Shown here: positions 24,228 through 36,892 of the stretch, in pieces
How positions within the stretch are numbered: the first letter of the stretch is position 1
How the letters are laid out: each line of letters begins with the position of its first letter
Origin: Thuidium tamariscinum
Taxonomy: Eukaryota > Streptophyta > Bryopsida > Hypnales > Thuidiaceae
Length of the DNA stretch: 64,000 nucleotides
Assembly: GCA_947034885.2 (NCBI GenBank)
Contig: OX344758.2
Span: forward strand, 5,830,501-5,894,500
Direction of reading: 5' to 3'
Notes under the pieces: model-generated
What the model was told of the DNA's origin: nothing
The model's database searches: none
What the model saw: the letters and a program-made list of their open reading frames with translations, nothing else
Position numbers and translations under genes: made by a program

Positions 24228-26789
24228 GCTTCCGCTACTCCTTCCCCTGCGGCGGCTGCTGCTGCTTTCTCATTCACAATTTCAAACAGACCTTCCCCCG
24301 TTCTCCTTCCTCTCTCCACCAGCAGCATCACACTCCAATAATTCTCCTAGGCACGGATTCCCACCGCAACCCCATAAAACCTAAATCATGCATAAACCCC
24401 TCGAGTTTCCCAATTCGCACGGAATTTCACTGCAATTGATGAAATTTCACGGTGGATCCACACGACATGAGCTACTTCAATCGGGAAGCTCGGGTAATCT
24501 CGATTCGGAGCATAAATGACATTCCTTTGAGACAGAATTTGGGCCTGGAATGCGAGTTGGGGATTGCTGGGTTGCAGGGAAAGCTGAACAACAAGATGAT
24601 CCCAAGGAGAGGAGGAAGGGAGAGAGAGAGGGGGGGGGGGAGAACATCAAGTTACACGCAAAAGCAGAGAGACACTGACACCCCACTCAGCGATTTGTTG
24701 GGTTGCTTGACCGTTGAGCATTCCGCCGAGAAGCCTGGCCTCCTCCACAGTGCTCAGTTGCGATCCTCCCCCGGGGAGCTGGAAGAGCATCTGCACCGTT
24801 GCACACTAAATTAACAAGCCATAACTTCACACCTCCTAGTATGCCCCGGGTCCAATATAAACAATGTAAAAGTAAAGTAAAAATAATTTTTTAATTTTTT
24901 AATTCATAAAAACTTCAAATTTTAATATCTTTTTTTTGAATGAGGAGTTCACAAACCTAAGTCCATGCACCCTTTTTACAAAGACTTTCTAATAGTATTA
25001 AGAACATCATTGTATGATGCGTATTCCAAAAGATTCATAATTTTAGGATAATTTATGATCCAAAAATAATTCAAAAATCCATAAACTTTACATCATATGT
25101 CCAAACACCATGAAACAAAGTTCATACATCCCTCTTCATAGAGAACTTTTTGACAATACCAAGAAACACAATCACGATCTATAATTCTAAAGATCTTAGC
25201 ATAATAAACAAACAAAATTTGATTCCTAAACTTAGTAAAAAAAAAGCTAACTCAAAGTATGTAGACAAGTCCTCAAACTTTTTGTTTCTGATGATTACCT
25301 AGCATGTGTGTCACCTATGGACTATTGGACTAAGTGATCAAGATTGGCATTCCTTTTGAACAATTCATTTATGTTGAAAAATGATATTTGATGGATGTAT
25401 AAACTATTAAAAAAAAAAATTTTACATTTCTTCCAAAAATATAATCTAAAAATATTATTTCCAAAAAATTCTTAAATTTACTTTAGATTGCCAACTCTAG
25501 ATACTCAATAAGTTAGGTATACAGTCAAGGAGGTATCTAATCAAACATTTATAAACTAGATGCAAGTATGGGTATTTAAGAGAATGCTATGAAATAATTT
25601 GTATTTTTATAGAATATTCTATAAAATTAGAGTACTTAATAGAAAATTCCAAGGACATTCTCCTAATATTTTTGAAATTGTAGTTTTAGAAACTATTTTT
25701 AGAACTACTTATCTTTCTAAGTAGTTGTTTGTACATTTTTTAATAAAAAATATCAAATTGTTGTTCTCACGTGATTTTTCAGTTTTCCATGTAGTAAACT
25801 CCTTTATGGCATACACAAATTAAATGTAGGAAAAAACTAACTAAATTAGATTTGACAAGCCAAATATTGACACAAATATTATGATTGTTGATTACAAATT
25901 TACAAAAGTATAAATGCTATACTATAAGGCCCAAGTCTCTGATGAATCCAAGCATATATTACAAATGTGGCATCTAATTATTCTCCTAAGGATAAATACA
26001 AGAATTTATTGTTTGCAAAAAGATGATTAATCCTTCAATGTCCAAATTGCATTTTTAACAATATTAATAGTGATTTGGGGTAGTTTTCTACAAATGGAGT
26101 TTTTATTTTTTTTCAAAATTTTCACACAACATGTGCCCAAGTAGTAGCTTTAAGGCATGAGAAATTTCATAACTTTTGACTCTATGATTAAAAAAATCAT
26201 TGTATGATATGTAATTTTCATTACTCGATAGGCAAATCAAAAAAATTCCTTAAAATCACTTTTTCAAAAATAAAAAATTTGAAATTGGCTTTCTTGATTT
26301 GTATACACATGGAAAGCTTTGAATCTTTCCATTTTTATCAATGAATCGGAAGTTTTGAAGAGTTATAGTTTATAAATAATTATGGATTTTCTACTCTACA
26401 AAAAAAATTAATTACGTGGCAATGTCTTGACTACATAGGATTCCTGTTCCCACAGTCCAGGAACCCGCAATCTTCTAATGCCCTTAAATTTCATCTAATG
26501 AATGTGACCTTTTGAAGTACAACTGCCCAGTTTATCCAAAGGCCCAATTTTTTTTTTGTCAATTCAAATGCTAATATCTTGCAATCTATAGAATGGAAAT
26601 TTTTGAAGTTTTTTCAAACTGGAAATAAGGTAGAAATGTAGAATAGCCTATTGAAGTTAAATGACTCATGATAGATACCTAATGCCCCCATGATGGTTTT
26701 TTAGGCCACAATCAATGTCTTACATAACACTAATGGAATGATTAGTGACCTCATTAGAAACACCCAACTAGTTCAATGAAAATTATTAT
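24228..26789. other. 5' flank of the membrane-protein gene, then AT-rich repeat DNA
   Basis: 24228-24830 is GC-richer and has the leader or promoter of the minus-strand gene, with a purine tract (GAGAGAGAGAGGGGGGGGGG near 24620). From 24840 the sequence is AT-rich without genes. A diverged partial copy of family A spans ~26035-26690. Confidence 0.4.
26035..26690. repeat. Family A repeat, diverged partial copy
   Basis: Landmarks shared with 60515-61439, in the same order, include ACAAATGGAGTTTTTATTTT, ACATGTGCCCAAGTAGTAGC, TTTCATAACTTTTGACTC and CTAATATCTTGCAATCTATA. A block at ~26405-26480 (containing TTCCTGTTCCCACAGTCC) is not found in the other copies and may be an insertion related to the element at 62060-62349. 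Clear terminal repeats are lost. Confidence 0.6.
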
Positions 26790-27398
26790 AGGTACACTAA
26801 AAATGATAAATAGTGTTGGCAACACTAATTAGCTGAGCTAACACTAATTATGATTTGCAAGGTTAGTATTAGATCATTATTAACCCATTCTAATACTATT
26901 TCAGCTTTATGGTAAAATCTAGTCATTTCAGCAGTCTGACAAAGAGTGTATGTAGTGTTAGACTGAAATGCTGACTTGCTGAATTTCTAAACTAAAATGT
27001 TGAACTACTGGATTGTTGGACTGAAATGCTGAAATTTTTCATCTTGTATGTATAAGTTGCAAACCAAAAATGGACTTTCACAGGTAAGGAGCTAAAAATT
27101 CAGATTTGCAAACAAGGAGCCCAAAACGCAGATTTGCAAAGAAGAAGCCAAAAACATAGTTTCCCAGGGAAGGGCCAGATTTTTATTCTAAAAGGCCAAA
27201 AACGCAGTCTTCTAGGGAAGGGCTAGATTTTAATTGTGGGAGGCCCCAAATGCAGTTTTGCAGGGAAGGGCTAGATTTTGACGGCAAAAGTTAAGAGCCA
27301 ACACTATTTACACATGAGTTGGAAAATAGTGTTAGAGGTAAAAAAGAAGGTCCAACACTATTTATCAACCAACACTATTTACCATTTTTAGTGTAGTG
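26790..27398. mobile_element. Miniature CACTA-like element
   Basis: Left end (AGG)TACACTAAAAATGATAAAT and right end ATTTACCATTTTTAGTGTAGTG are inverted complements; the inner AATAGTGTTGG/CCAACACTATT extends the match. The intact right end complements to CACTACACTAAAA, as at the left end of the element at 57951. The ~600-bp interior contains direct and inverted repeats of AACACTAATTAG and of GGGAAGGGCTAGATTTT but no coding sequence. The left terminal CACTA is mutated, so the exact start is approximate. Confidence 0.65.
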
Positions 27399-29507
27399 AC
27401 TTTTTAAGGTCTTTTGTATTAAAAAATATTGTGATTTCTTTAGAAGAGTAGGGTGAGTATTATGAATATAGTTGTATATTGGTTTTGGAGTAGCCTACAA
27501 ATTCTTTTGGGCTAAACAATTCAAAAATTCATAGCAAATTCACACTTTGCCAGAAAAAACATTTCAATTGTCCTTGCAATTTTTCATGCTTGTTTTTATA
27601 TACAAAAAGTTTTGAAAATTTTTAGCAATGGCATGAAGGCAGATATCTAATTCTAACTATAATTGTTTGTTTTACCTTATCAAAATATCCTATAGTTACA
27701 TTTGTCCAAAAATGGTATTTTTCTAAAATTTGATACATATACTACAAATAGCAATTTAAGAGGGTTTTTTGTGAAATCCTAGCAAAAAAAATTTAGGGAT
27801 TAAATTTTGAAATTTTGAAATTCATGTATATAGTAGAGTACTCCAAATTAGATTAAAAAACTCATTCATGTATAAAACTAACCACCTACAAGTTAAAAGA
27901 CAAATTTTGACATTCACTTAGTGAAATTTTTTGGTTTGATTTTGGGTCCATCTTTGCAATATTTATTGGAATGTTGTATAGAGATAGAAAACATAAAAGA
28001 TATTTAAGAGCTACCAAATAAGCATTTAAGCTTATTGTAGGTACCATCATCAAATTTTCTTTTTCCTTCTAATATCTTGTTTATGTAAAAAAAATTCTAT
28101 ATTTTCTTAACAAGTATTTTGGGGACATTTTATGAATAAATAATGAATTTTTTTCAATTTCAACCATATATTTGACAAAAATTAAATTTAAGCTATCATA
28201 TTTCGAAACAAGGGGTGAAAAGCAAGCCAATACAAGAATATTTTAATAAATTTAGACATTCAATATAGTAGGTCTCAAAATGTTTTGTTTACATACAAAC
28301 TTGCCATTGTTTAATGAAGAATTAGAGATTGTAAACATAATTTGAATATGTTGTAGTACAAGTAACACACATGCATAAAATAATTTTCAAAATTTCTATA
28401 ATGATTTTTATTTTCTTAAAAATTAAATAATCTTATTAGGAACAAAAAACATTTGGTACTAGTAAATTTTTCTCAAGATTTTTTAGCAAGTAGAATGAGA
28501 ACTCTTTTTAAAAATTTCTAATAAAAATTAGACTGATTTAAAATTGAATAAAGTATTATAGACTAAAATATGACTCCAGAAATTAATGTTTCTTATAATT
28601 TACTCCAACATTCTGTGAGATCGTTGAAAAATAATAAATGAACATTATATATACTTTTCAATTTTTCTACAACTTTTGTAGATTTTATAAGTTATCAAAA
28701 ATATAAAAGTTTGGAGTTATATTTAATTAGTAACATTTCATTCAAATTCTCTTTATTTTCATGAAATTGTTATTAGAAAATTCTAAAAACAATTCTCATT
28801 CGTCTTCTTAAAAAATCTTGAAAATATAATTACTTATATAAAACTATTTCTCACTAACAAGTTTATTTAAATTATTAAAAATATAGAAAATACTTTGAAA
28901 ACTTAAAATTTTGATTTTAAGCAAGTATATTATTTGTACTTCAACATGTCCAAAATTTGTTGGAAAAATGTAAATTCTTAGTTATATATGGCAATTTTTG
29001 AAGTATGTGAATACTTATGAAAACCACTACTAGATACTTATTGCATAATGATCAAAATACGCACATAAAAATTAAGACATTTGTTTAAAAGCATTATCAA
29101 TTATATCATATTAGTTTTTTTAATCTGGCCCTTTCATTTAATATATTAAATATCATTTTTTAAACATCACCTTAGAAAAGTTATAAATCACAGGAGTCAC
29201 GTACATTCACTTAATTTATTTGTGCAAACTTTATATTAGATCCCAAAACTAATTCCATGTTGATCCAATTTACAAACATAGGGCCAATTCAAATTAGGTC
29301 AAAAATTGGATAAGGATGCAAAGCCAGCTACTTTATAACACTCAGATCCAATTTTTTAGTCTCCAAACTCCACCAAGTGACAATGAGTTATAAAAAAAAC
29401 CTAGGGCAACTTTCAATGTTGCAATCCTACAAGGCATTATTTCTTTTTTGATTTTTTTCATATTTTTGTTTATACTTTTATTTACTACAATTTCATGAAA
29501 TTAGTCA
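27399..29507. other. Very AT-rich intergenic stretch, nothing recognised
   Basis: No open frame above 60 codons, no clear repeat boundary and no RNA gene were seen on either strand. Confidence 0.35.
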
Positions 29508-30416
29508 TTAACCCCTGAAGGATTGCAACTATGCATCCACCAAAACCACTCCAAAACTGTCATTTCTAGGATAACTACCAAATTTTAGAAAAAAACAATT
29601 TTGGAATAATGTAACTGTAGGATCTTTTAGTGTACTAGATTGAGAGCATGTAGAAAAAATTTCAAAGAATTCCGCCATGTAGATTGCAAGATATTAGTAT
29701 TTGAAGTTACAAATTAAAATCCTTTTTTTACCACTGCAAAAATCTGAGCAGCTGCACTTCAGATGACCACATTTGTATGAAAAAATGTTCAAAATGGTTG
29801 CAACTCTTTGAATTAATTCTTGAATTCAAGTTAGCTACAAGCTTGAAAATTTTCAAATCATTTGGAATAGTACAACATGTACAAAAAAATAGTAAGTAGA
29901 AAGAAGTAGAGAATGATTCAAAATACTAAATTGTTAAGATTTTTTCTTGAAATTGAATCCCAATGGTCAAATGTTGTAATAAACAATCTACATCTAGTAA
30001 TATTGTTGTTTTCGAAAAATATTGAAAATTGAGTAAAATAAAGGACTTCAAAGTTTATTTTAGAATTGAGACCCCGCAAACCAAAATTCTTCATAACTTT
30101 TGACTCATTAATCCAAATGAAATGATTCAAAGCTTTTCACATATATATAAATATATAAAATCAATTAGAAATTTTTATTTCCAAAAAAAGTGATTTTTTA
30201 ATCTGCCCGAACTGCCCGAGTTGACAAAGAAAGAACATATTATGCAATAACTTTTTAAACATGCAGTCAAAAGTCACAAAAATTGTTGGGCTTTAAAGAT
30301 ATTCCTCATCCACACCTATTAAATTTTGGTCCCAAAATATGGAAATCTCTAATCACACGTACTTACCCGAAATTTCTATGTTGCCAAAAAAGGCACTTTG
30401 GTTCTTTAGGGGTTAA
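29508..30416. mobile_element. Family A element, copy 2 (TTAA-bordered termini)
   Basis: Begins TTAACCCCTGAAGGA and ends TTCTTTAGGGGTTAA, an inverted pair with two mismatches. It carries the family landmarks CCACTCCAAAACTGTCATTT, CCATGTAGATTGCAAGATAT and ATGCAATAACTTTTTAAACA. Length is 909 bp, within a few bases of copies at 56868-57774 (907 bp) and 60515-61439 (925 bp). No open frame is shared between copies, so it is non-autonomous. Confidence 0.8.
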
Positions 30417-30799
30417 AGAAACATTCTCTTTCAAAGATTTGAGTACTACATCCGATGATTAAGAAAGGTTAACTTTCAAAGATTTGAATAATACATCAGA
30501 TGATTAAACAAGCTTGCAGACCCTCTATTCATTGGACTTAGGAGCACTTAAGGATTGAAGCCCAATTGATGGCTAAATTTAAGGACGTAAACATTTCTAT
30601 TGGTTGATTTTGGTGGTTTTGAAATCAGACCAACAATCGAACCGTAAGATAACTTAGCCTTTGAAATTAAGGCAACTTTACAAGTGCTTATGCAGATACA
30701 ATGTTACAAAACAAAATAGCTAAATCAAAACTGCTGAAACATTTCTACTACCTATGCTACAAGAACGTAGGTCGCAATGTCTCTGCTTTCAATGTGGAT

Positions 30800-33212
30800 T
30801 TACACAGCTGCTGGATCTACCACACGATCAGGGAGACCAAATTTCTTCTGCCAACCTTCAACGATCATCTCATCTGGTGAATTTGTCTTCTGAAAACTCG
30901 GACGGCTTTCCAGCAGCTGCACATATCCCCCAGAAATGCTAAACAGCACTGAAATGCAGGAAACAATTTTGCACGACCCTTCTCAACATTTATCAGCTCA
31001 CAACAGAATTTAGAAATCAAAGGACTTAAGCCTAATCGTGAAGACGTACTGATGTAGCCATTTATTAACTTTTTAGAATAAACAGAAAGGGGTTACTCGC
31101 TGAACTGGAATTGAATCAACATACCTCAATGTACTTATGCAGAGCCGTGAAGTCAGCTGGAATTTTGAAATTCATGTAGTGCGCTAGTGATACTCTCAAG
31201 TGATGCAACTTCGGTATCAAAGCATAGTCTGAGTCGGTTGGATTCTCCCCAGCAATGTATGGACCCTGCGAAATCAGACAAGCAATCAACACTTGAGCGT
31301 AAGCTCATGTTCATACTCTTTGAATCCAACTACAAATATTATTGTGAAGGGAAAATACGTGTTCGTGCACCTTTGCTTTAAGATGGTCGTTCAAAGCAGC
31401 TAACTCCTTCAAAAGCTCTTCCTTGCTCTGATCATCTGCATTCTTGCTCTTCAAGTAGCTTGTGAAAGCTTGGAAAATGTTCAATCCTCTGCCAGTTCAA
31501 ACATCCAATCTATTGGTACAGTCATTATTTGCATCGTGCAATCTTGGATCACAAGCATACTTCTCTAATGGCAGGTCAAAAAGCTACATCAGAGGGGTTA
31601 ACGTCAATAGGACTGTGCCTGGAGTCCTTTGGGAAATATGTACATATTTACTTGTGTTTTTCTGTATGCACCAAACCTAAATAATTCATTGCAAAAAACA
31701 AGGTGTAGACTGAAAATGATTCTGACGATGAATAGTCAATCACTAAAATACAATGTATAAAGTGAAAAAAACAATATTCCAAATATACTGTACTGTACTA
31801 TACAACGGCAAAAGTGTATACTGAACCAGAAATAGACTTACACTTGCTTGAACTCCAGAGGAGTTGCCAGCGAGACTTCAGGATACTTCTTCTCGAGATG
31901 CTCAGCAATCTTGTCCGAATCTTGAATCCATTCCTCCCCGTCACGAAGCACAGGCATCAAGCCTTTCGGATTCTTCTTCAGAAACCTTCAATCCAATTCA
32001 GTGCAATCAAATTTCGTTTGAATAAAAGTAGAGAGAGAGAAAAAAATGTGCACGAAGATGCAACGTTGCAGAATACTAATTCAACAAACAACGAAAGAGC
32101 CATTCAATGCAAACAAGAGACATACCATTCAGGCTTGTTCTCACCCTCTTCGATGAAAGTCGCCGTGTAGGGTAGTTTCTTCTCTGCATACCATGGAATT
32201 ATGGTAGGTCACACGGTAAGTATATACTGTAACAATTAACAACTGCAAAATAGATTCGCCATCATCCACTTGTAAAAAAAAAGAGGTGCAATATACCTTC
32301 CAACTCAATGTAAATCCTCTGCGAAAATGGGCCTGAAAAAGAAAAAGAAAATGGCGTGCACGTAAATCACCGAGTAACTCAAACAATCAACCATTTCATT
32401 ACTACCCAAAGTATTGTTCATGATGCACTGTACTCATTGCTGCAGAACTCAAAAACTTAAACCCCAACATACAATAACCTCCATCGGCAGTGCAGAGCAT
32501 CACGTAGTTTTTTAGCAACCACTAGAAGAAGAGACCCTGCTTGTATGCTCTGACAAACATACAGACCAGAATAGATATTCACCTACTTGCAAACTACATT
32601 GAAACTCAGAGACCAAATCTCAAAATGTCTTCTCGTGACTAAAAAAGACAGATCTCCCCTGCGTGTTGAAAATAAGGGCGACTACCAAAATTCCTTAAAC
32701 CCATTTGTTCAAGGAATGTCACTTTATCCAATGAAATCTACTTCACTAGCGAACCAAACCCTAAACCAAACCAAAACTATAACCAATATCACATAACAAA
32801 ATCAAAAGGTAAAGAAAGACCCACAATCGCCGCGCTCCTTGCTGGGGCTGCCAGCACCAGACTTGCCCTTGCCAAAAGCCTCCAAATCCAAGCCAGCAGC
32901 AACACCAGCCACAGCCTGCTTCCTCATCTTCCTACTAGTCAACACCCCTCCCAGAGAATCCCCTTTCCCAAAATGAAATGCACCACGAAATGCCACTCGA
33001 GTCGCCGGTTCCAAATTCAAACTGCGAGCCTTGCCAGCGCTCCTGAAACCGGGACCTACACATCGAACCCGAGGAGACCAGAAATCAATCCCCACTAAAT
33101 CTTGTACCACTTGAAGCTTAAATGCAATTCTCAGTACTCCATGCTCAATACACCTACAAACTGCAAACTCCACATTGCACAACCAACAGATCAAAGTCCC
33201 ATGTGAATTCAT
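30800..33212 (-). CDS. DHAR: Dehydroascorbate reductase, chloroplast type
   Basis: Seven exons (33212-32825, 32332-32297, 32183-32126, 31985-31842, 31488-31371, 31265-31125, 30916-30800), all GT-AG and all phase-consistent, give 333 residues. The enzyme reduces dehydroascorbate to ascorbate with glutathione in the ascorbate-glutathione cycle. After a basic, Ser/Ala-containing N-terminal extension of ~105 residues, the core reads KERGDCPFSQR; C130 is the expected nucleophile of the CPFS motif. The thioredoxin-like domain continues through KKLPYTATFIEEGENKPEWF, GLMPVLRDGEEWIQDSDKIA and EHLEKKYPEVSLATP. The helical GST C-terminal domain follows, with LNIFQAFTSYLKSKN, GPYIAGENPTDSDYALIPKL, LAHYMNF and EGWQKKFG. 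The extension suggests plastid targeting. The start is uncertain: an alternative first exon beginning MLLHRALLTRATATTL with donor T|GTAAGG at ~33240 also splices in phase. The function call is very secure. Confidence 0.93.
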
Positions 33213-33651
33213 GCGGGGTTGGGTGGTTCCTTACAGAGTGTTGTTGCAGTGGCGCGAGTGAGGAGAGCTCTGTGCAGCAACATGGTTGTGAAGTGGAGGG
33301 TGGTTTGTGGGTTTTGCAATTGGGAAATGGTAAGCTTGCAAACTTGGTGTAAACTTGCAGTAAGCTTAGCATGAGCGAGTGGAGATGCGTTGCGATGTGT
33401 GGTGATGGTGATGTGATGGGAATGCACGGAACAGAGAATGAGTTCTTAAGTAAGAAGAGTGCGGCTGTTGCATGGAAATGCTGATTGCCAAGTGTGGTTG
33501 TGGGAGCCAAGTGGAGTGGACATGCAGGGGATAAAAGGCCAACTGGCGACGTTGTTGTGGGACATGCGCCATGAAGGGAAGCGGCCTTGGTGTGGCTCCC
33601 TCGCTTTGCCTCAGGAGGAGATTATGTCCGAGTTTGTTCAAGAGAGAATAT
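33213..33651. other. DHAR promoter and 5' leader region
   Basis: Composition is close to that of the exons. Overlapping open frames on the minus strand (up to 118 codons) reflect the leader, and one of them may be a true upstream first exon (see the DHAR entry). No separate gene is recognisable. Confidence 0.4.
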
Positions 33652-33973
33652 GGGAGGAGGTCCAGAAACCGACCATCTAAGGGCTGGAACAGAATTTTGG
33701 GCAGGTCAAACATCTTGAAATATTTTTCAGAGAATTTTCCTTGAAAGACAGCTTGAATAGGCATCTAACCCAAGTCGTTTCATATTTTTTGGAGCTCTCT
33801 AGAATTAGTTATCAAATTCTGAAGTTGAAAGGGCATAGGGCTCTAAAATGGTGCCCTAGCTAAAATGTACACTGTCAGTACACTGCTGAAGGCTATGAAA
33901 ATGCAACATGTACAAGTACTGTACATTTAAGATAAGGCACCATTTTAGAACCCGCTCCATTCAAGAGCCTCCT
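33652..33973 (+). repeat. Family C dispersed repeat, copy 2, just upstream of DHAR
   Basis: Shares with 50176-50506 the ordered blocks GACCATCTAAGGGCTG, AACCCAAGTCGTTTCATATT, GGGCTCTAAAATGGTGCCCT, GCAACATGTACAAGTACTGT and CATTCAAGAGCCTCCTC. It lies about 440 bp from the DHAR start and so is likely to be in its upstream region. Confidence 0.8.
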
Positions 33974-35827
33974 CTTATAGAGGTGATTTGGGAAGTGCGA
34001 TGGAGACTCAATTGTGGAGAACGTAAGGTAAGGTAGAAGCAAATCCATCGCACAAAGCGAGACCAACAGGATAAATTTTGTAAATTTCTGTGATCTCCAA
34101 GGATACAAGTACCAAGAAGTTCCCTATTTTGTGCTGTTTTTAGGGTAAGTTCTCGACTTACCCTAGTTAGTTTGGGGTATCTGTTTTCCTCCAAGGTAAA
34201 TCCACCCTCTTGGTTCCACTTCATAGGACAATTATTGTAGCCTCCAAGTAGAAGAAGGGTATTTCCACTCTAAAAGATTGGTGTGAATGGAGAATTTGTT
34301 GGGAATGGCTTAACTATCTAACTCTCGTGAATTCAGATGGCAAATTCTATTCTTGATGCAATCATTTGAAAATAAACCTTATACAAAACCAACATATTCT
34401 TTCTCTTTAGAAATTCTCATATTCTTAAATAAGACCAACTCAATTCCATTCACTACTGTATGCTGTCACCCTACTTTTGGCCCTAATTCTATCCAAAAAA
34501 AACATTCAAATTTGTTCAAAAAATCATGCAAAATTGCAATGCATTAATGCCAAAATGGATTAACATATCAATTTTTATTGGTGAGTATTTAAGTACCATT
34601 AGATGTATGGAAAGGTAGTTATAGGTTGTTTATGAAACATTTAAGACTTTACTCTATGAGTGATTTTATTTTTTCAAGACAAACCACTTCAAAAACTCAT
34701 ATAAATTATAATTTTTAATTCATAAATTACAATTTCATTTATGTTTGATTTTGCAAAGCAAGCTTATACATTTGAAAAATGTGTACTTCTCTTTGAATTG
34801 GCCACAAGATTTTTAGATTCCAAATCAAGGTAGTAATAGGCCTATGTACTTTATATGACAACAAGGTCATTTGACCCTACCGTAGTTGGATGGATTATAG
34901 TAGTAGACCTTCCACCTACGCTCAAGTTTGAATTCATGACCACTTCAAGAGGTAATGTAAAGGATGGAGAGAAATAGCTCCAATTCTTTTGTTGGATCAA
35001 TACAAATTAACCTCCAAATGTCCAAACTACATTTTTTTGGCAACATAGCGATTTTAAGCAGCTCACTATCAATGGATTTTATTCTTTGAAAATTTCACTC
35101 AACATGTGCCTAAAGAGTAACTTTAAAGCCCAACAATTTTCATAACTATTGACTACATGGATAAAACATTATTGTAAGATATGTGATTTTATTGCTTTGT
35201 AGGCAACCACAGCAACTCAAAAAACTTCTTTAAAAATCTCTTTTACAAAAAATAAAATTTGAAATTGATTCTCTAAATTAATATATACATGAGAAGCTTT
35301 AGATCATTCCATTTTGATTATTGAGATGAAAGTTATCAAAAGCTTACGAATCATTCCACCTTTTTTAGGTAGATATGGTTTTTAGAACTCCATATTTATC
35401 CACAAACACCATTATTTGCCAAACCTAAAGGGTTGAAGAGCAAGGGTTAACGTTATACAAACAATGTATATTCGAGAAAATTTGACAACTATTATTACCA
35501 CTTTGACATTACAAGTTATTACATAATTTTCAAACTTTTGATATTGTAGATTTTCAACTAACAACAATCTTTCATAATCCAAGGAAAAATGGGCAACTAA
35601 TTCACACTCTCAACATTATAAGCCCTTCCAATGACATAAGGGATTAAAGAACTTATCATGAAGCTAACATTGCTTCAAGTGGCATTGAATGTTTGTGTTT
35701 ACAACTACAAAGATAAGCTCTATATATACATATAGGTGGTAGGAGGTAAAATAGTTCTTGTGGGATATGTAAAATGGAACTGGTAGGAATTCAATTATTT
35801 ATAGCCAAAAGCAAGAATTGCGTTTGA
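33974..35827. other. Intergenic, with a diverged family A piece
   Basis: 33974-34330 is moderately GC-rich without a recognisable gene. ~34990-35430 matches the first half of family A (ACATGTGCCTAAAGAGTAAC, GCCCAACAATTTTCATAACT, ATTGTAAGATATGTGATTTT). The remainder is AT-rich without features. Confidence 0.4.
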
Positions 35828-36390
35828 AGTAGATTTTAGACCTCATTTACACATAGTAGGATTATTTTTTTCAAAAAATTGCAAACTAAGAAAAGTTGTT
35901 AAATCAAGCTAACTTTAATTTCCAAAAATCACTAGAAGAAAACTACGTTGTATTTGACAAAAACTGTGTTGAAACTGTGTTGCATTCGACGTAATGCGTG
36001 GTCCATGAGTGAATTGTGTTGAAGTCCTGCTTTGCCATGCGGAATTTCATTCTAACACAAAATTTTGCGTTTTCCTTGTTGCATTCTACGTTTTCCTTAT
36101 TCAATTTTGTGTTGACACGTTGAAATGCAGAATTTTGCATTATGAAGGGAGAACTCAACACAATCCACTCCACACATTACGTTGAATGCAACGCAATTCC
36201 AACGCAGTCTTTATTAAGTAAAACACAAGTTTGGCAAGTTTGATGCAGTTTTTGGCATGAATAGTGTAGTTTTCTTCTAGTGAATCCATTAAAATTTGGC
36301 AATATTTAACAAATTTTCTTATTTCATTGTTTTAAAAAAAAAAGTTATTCTACTAAGCATAAATGAAGCCTAAAGTTCTACTTCAAAAGT
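35828..36390. repeat. Diverged family D sequence interrupted by a miniature CACTA
   Basis: The left part (35828-35929: ATTTTAGACCTCATTTACAC, AAGTTGTTAAATCAAGCTAA, TTTCCAAAAAT) matches the left arm of the foldback at 61692-61866. The right part (36285-36390: AAAAGTTATTCTACTAAGCA, AAGTTCTAC) matches its right arm. A 352-bp CACTA element separates them. Confidence 0.55.
35930..36281. mobile_element. Miniature CACTA element, 352 bp
   Basis: Left end CACTAGAAGAAAACTAC and right end GTAGTTTTCTTCTAGTG are perfect inverted complements, and AAT flanks both ends as a 3-bp target duplication. The interior is made of short inverted GCGTT/TTGTGTTGAA-like blocks and has no coding capacity. Its termini differ from those of the 3.6-kb element, so it belongs to a separate CACTA lineage. 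Confidence 0.88.
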
Positions 36391-36686
36391 AATTTGTATG
36401 TTTTAACAATGAGTTGTAACGCTCTCATCTCCATAGACAAATCAAGATTCTATTATATAAATGACATCTTCACCCTTCATCATCAAAAGTTAATGAAGCA
36501 ATTAATCCCTTGTTTCTACCATCAAAAGTTTTTGATGGTACATTGTTGTATGACATCAATGTGGGAACTTACTTTAATTATTTATGATGTGGATGAATTT
36601 TGTAGATGAAGACTCCAAAGAAGAAGCCTTAGGAAGCCTTTGCAAAAGGTGATGAATGTTAAGCCACATAGCCTTTGTAAACATTG

Positions 36687-36892
36687 ATGGTCAATTTCGT
36701 TAAAATGGCGGTATTCCAATAAAATGGTATGACATTCCATTAAAATGGCACATTTTCTTCTTCTACCACTAAGCCTCTATGTCAAAATGGTACACAAAAT
36801 ATGTCAAAATGGCACTTGAAATTTGTCAAAGTGGCACACATAATATGTCAAAATGGCACTTGGAATACCGCCATTTTAACAAAATTGACCAT
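36687..36892. mobile_element. Short inverted-repeat element, 206 bp
   Basis: Left end ATGGTCAATTTCGTTAAAAT continuing to GGCGGTATTCCA is matched at the right by its complement with one mismatch (32-bp arms). The interior repeats (T/A)ATGTCAAAATGGCAC several times in direct orientation. A MITE or foldback is likely; the target duplication is not certain. Confidence 0.75.

Noticed and set aside
32332..32825. DHAR splice reading GDC-G-PFSQR using donor TGTGG|GTCTTT
   Set aside because: That donor leaves the wrong phase. T|GTGGGT gives T+GC = Cys and restores the family motif GDCPFSQR exactly.
33154..33764. Overlapping minus-strand frames of 72-132 codons upstream of DHAR
   Set aside because: Low-complexity His/Thr/Pro-rich translations in leader and promoter sequence; only the short MLLHRALL frame is kept as a possible alternative first exon.
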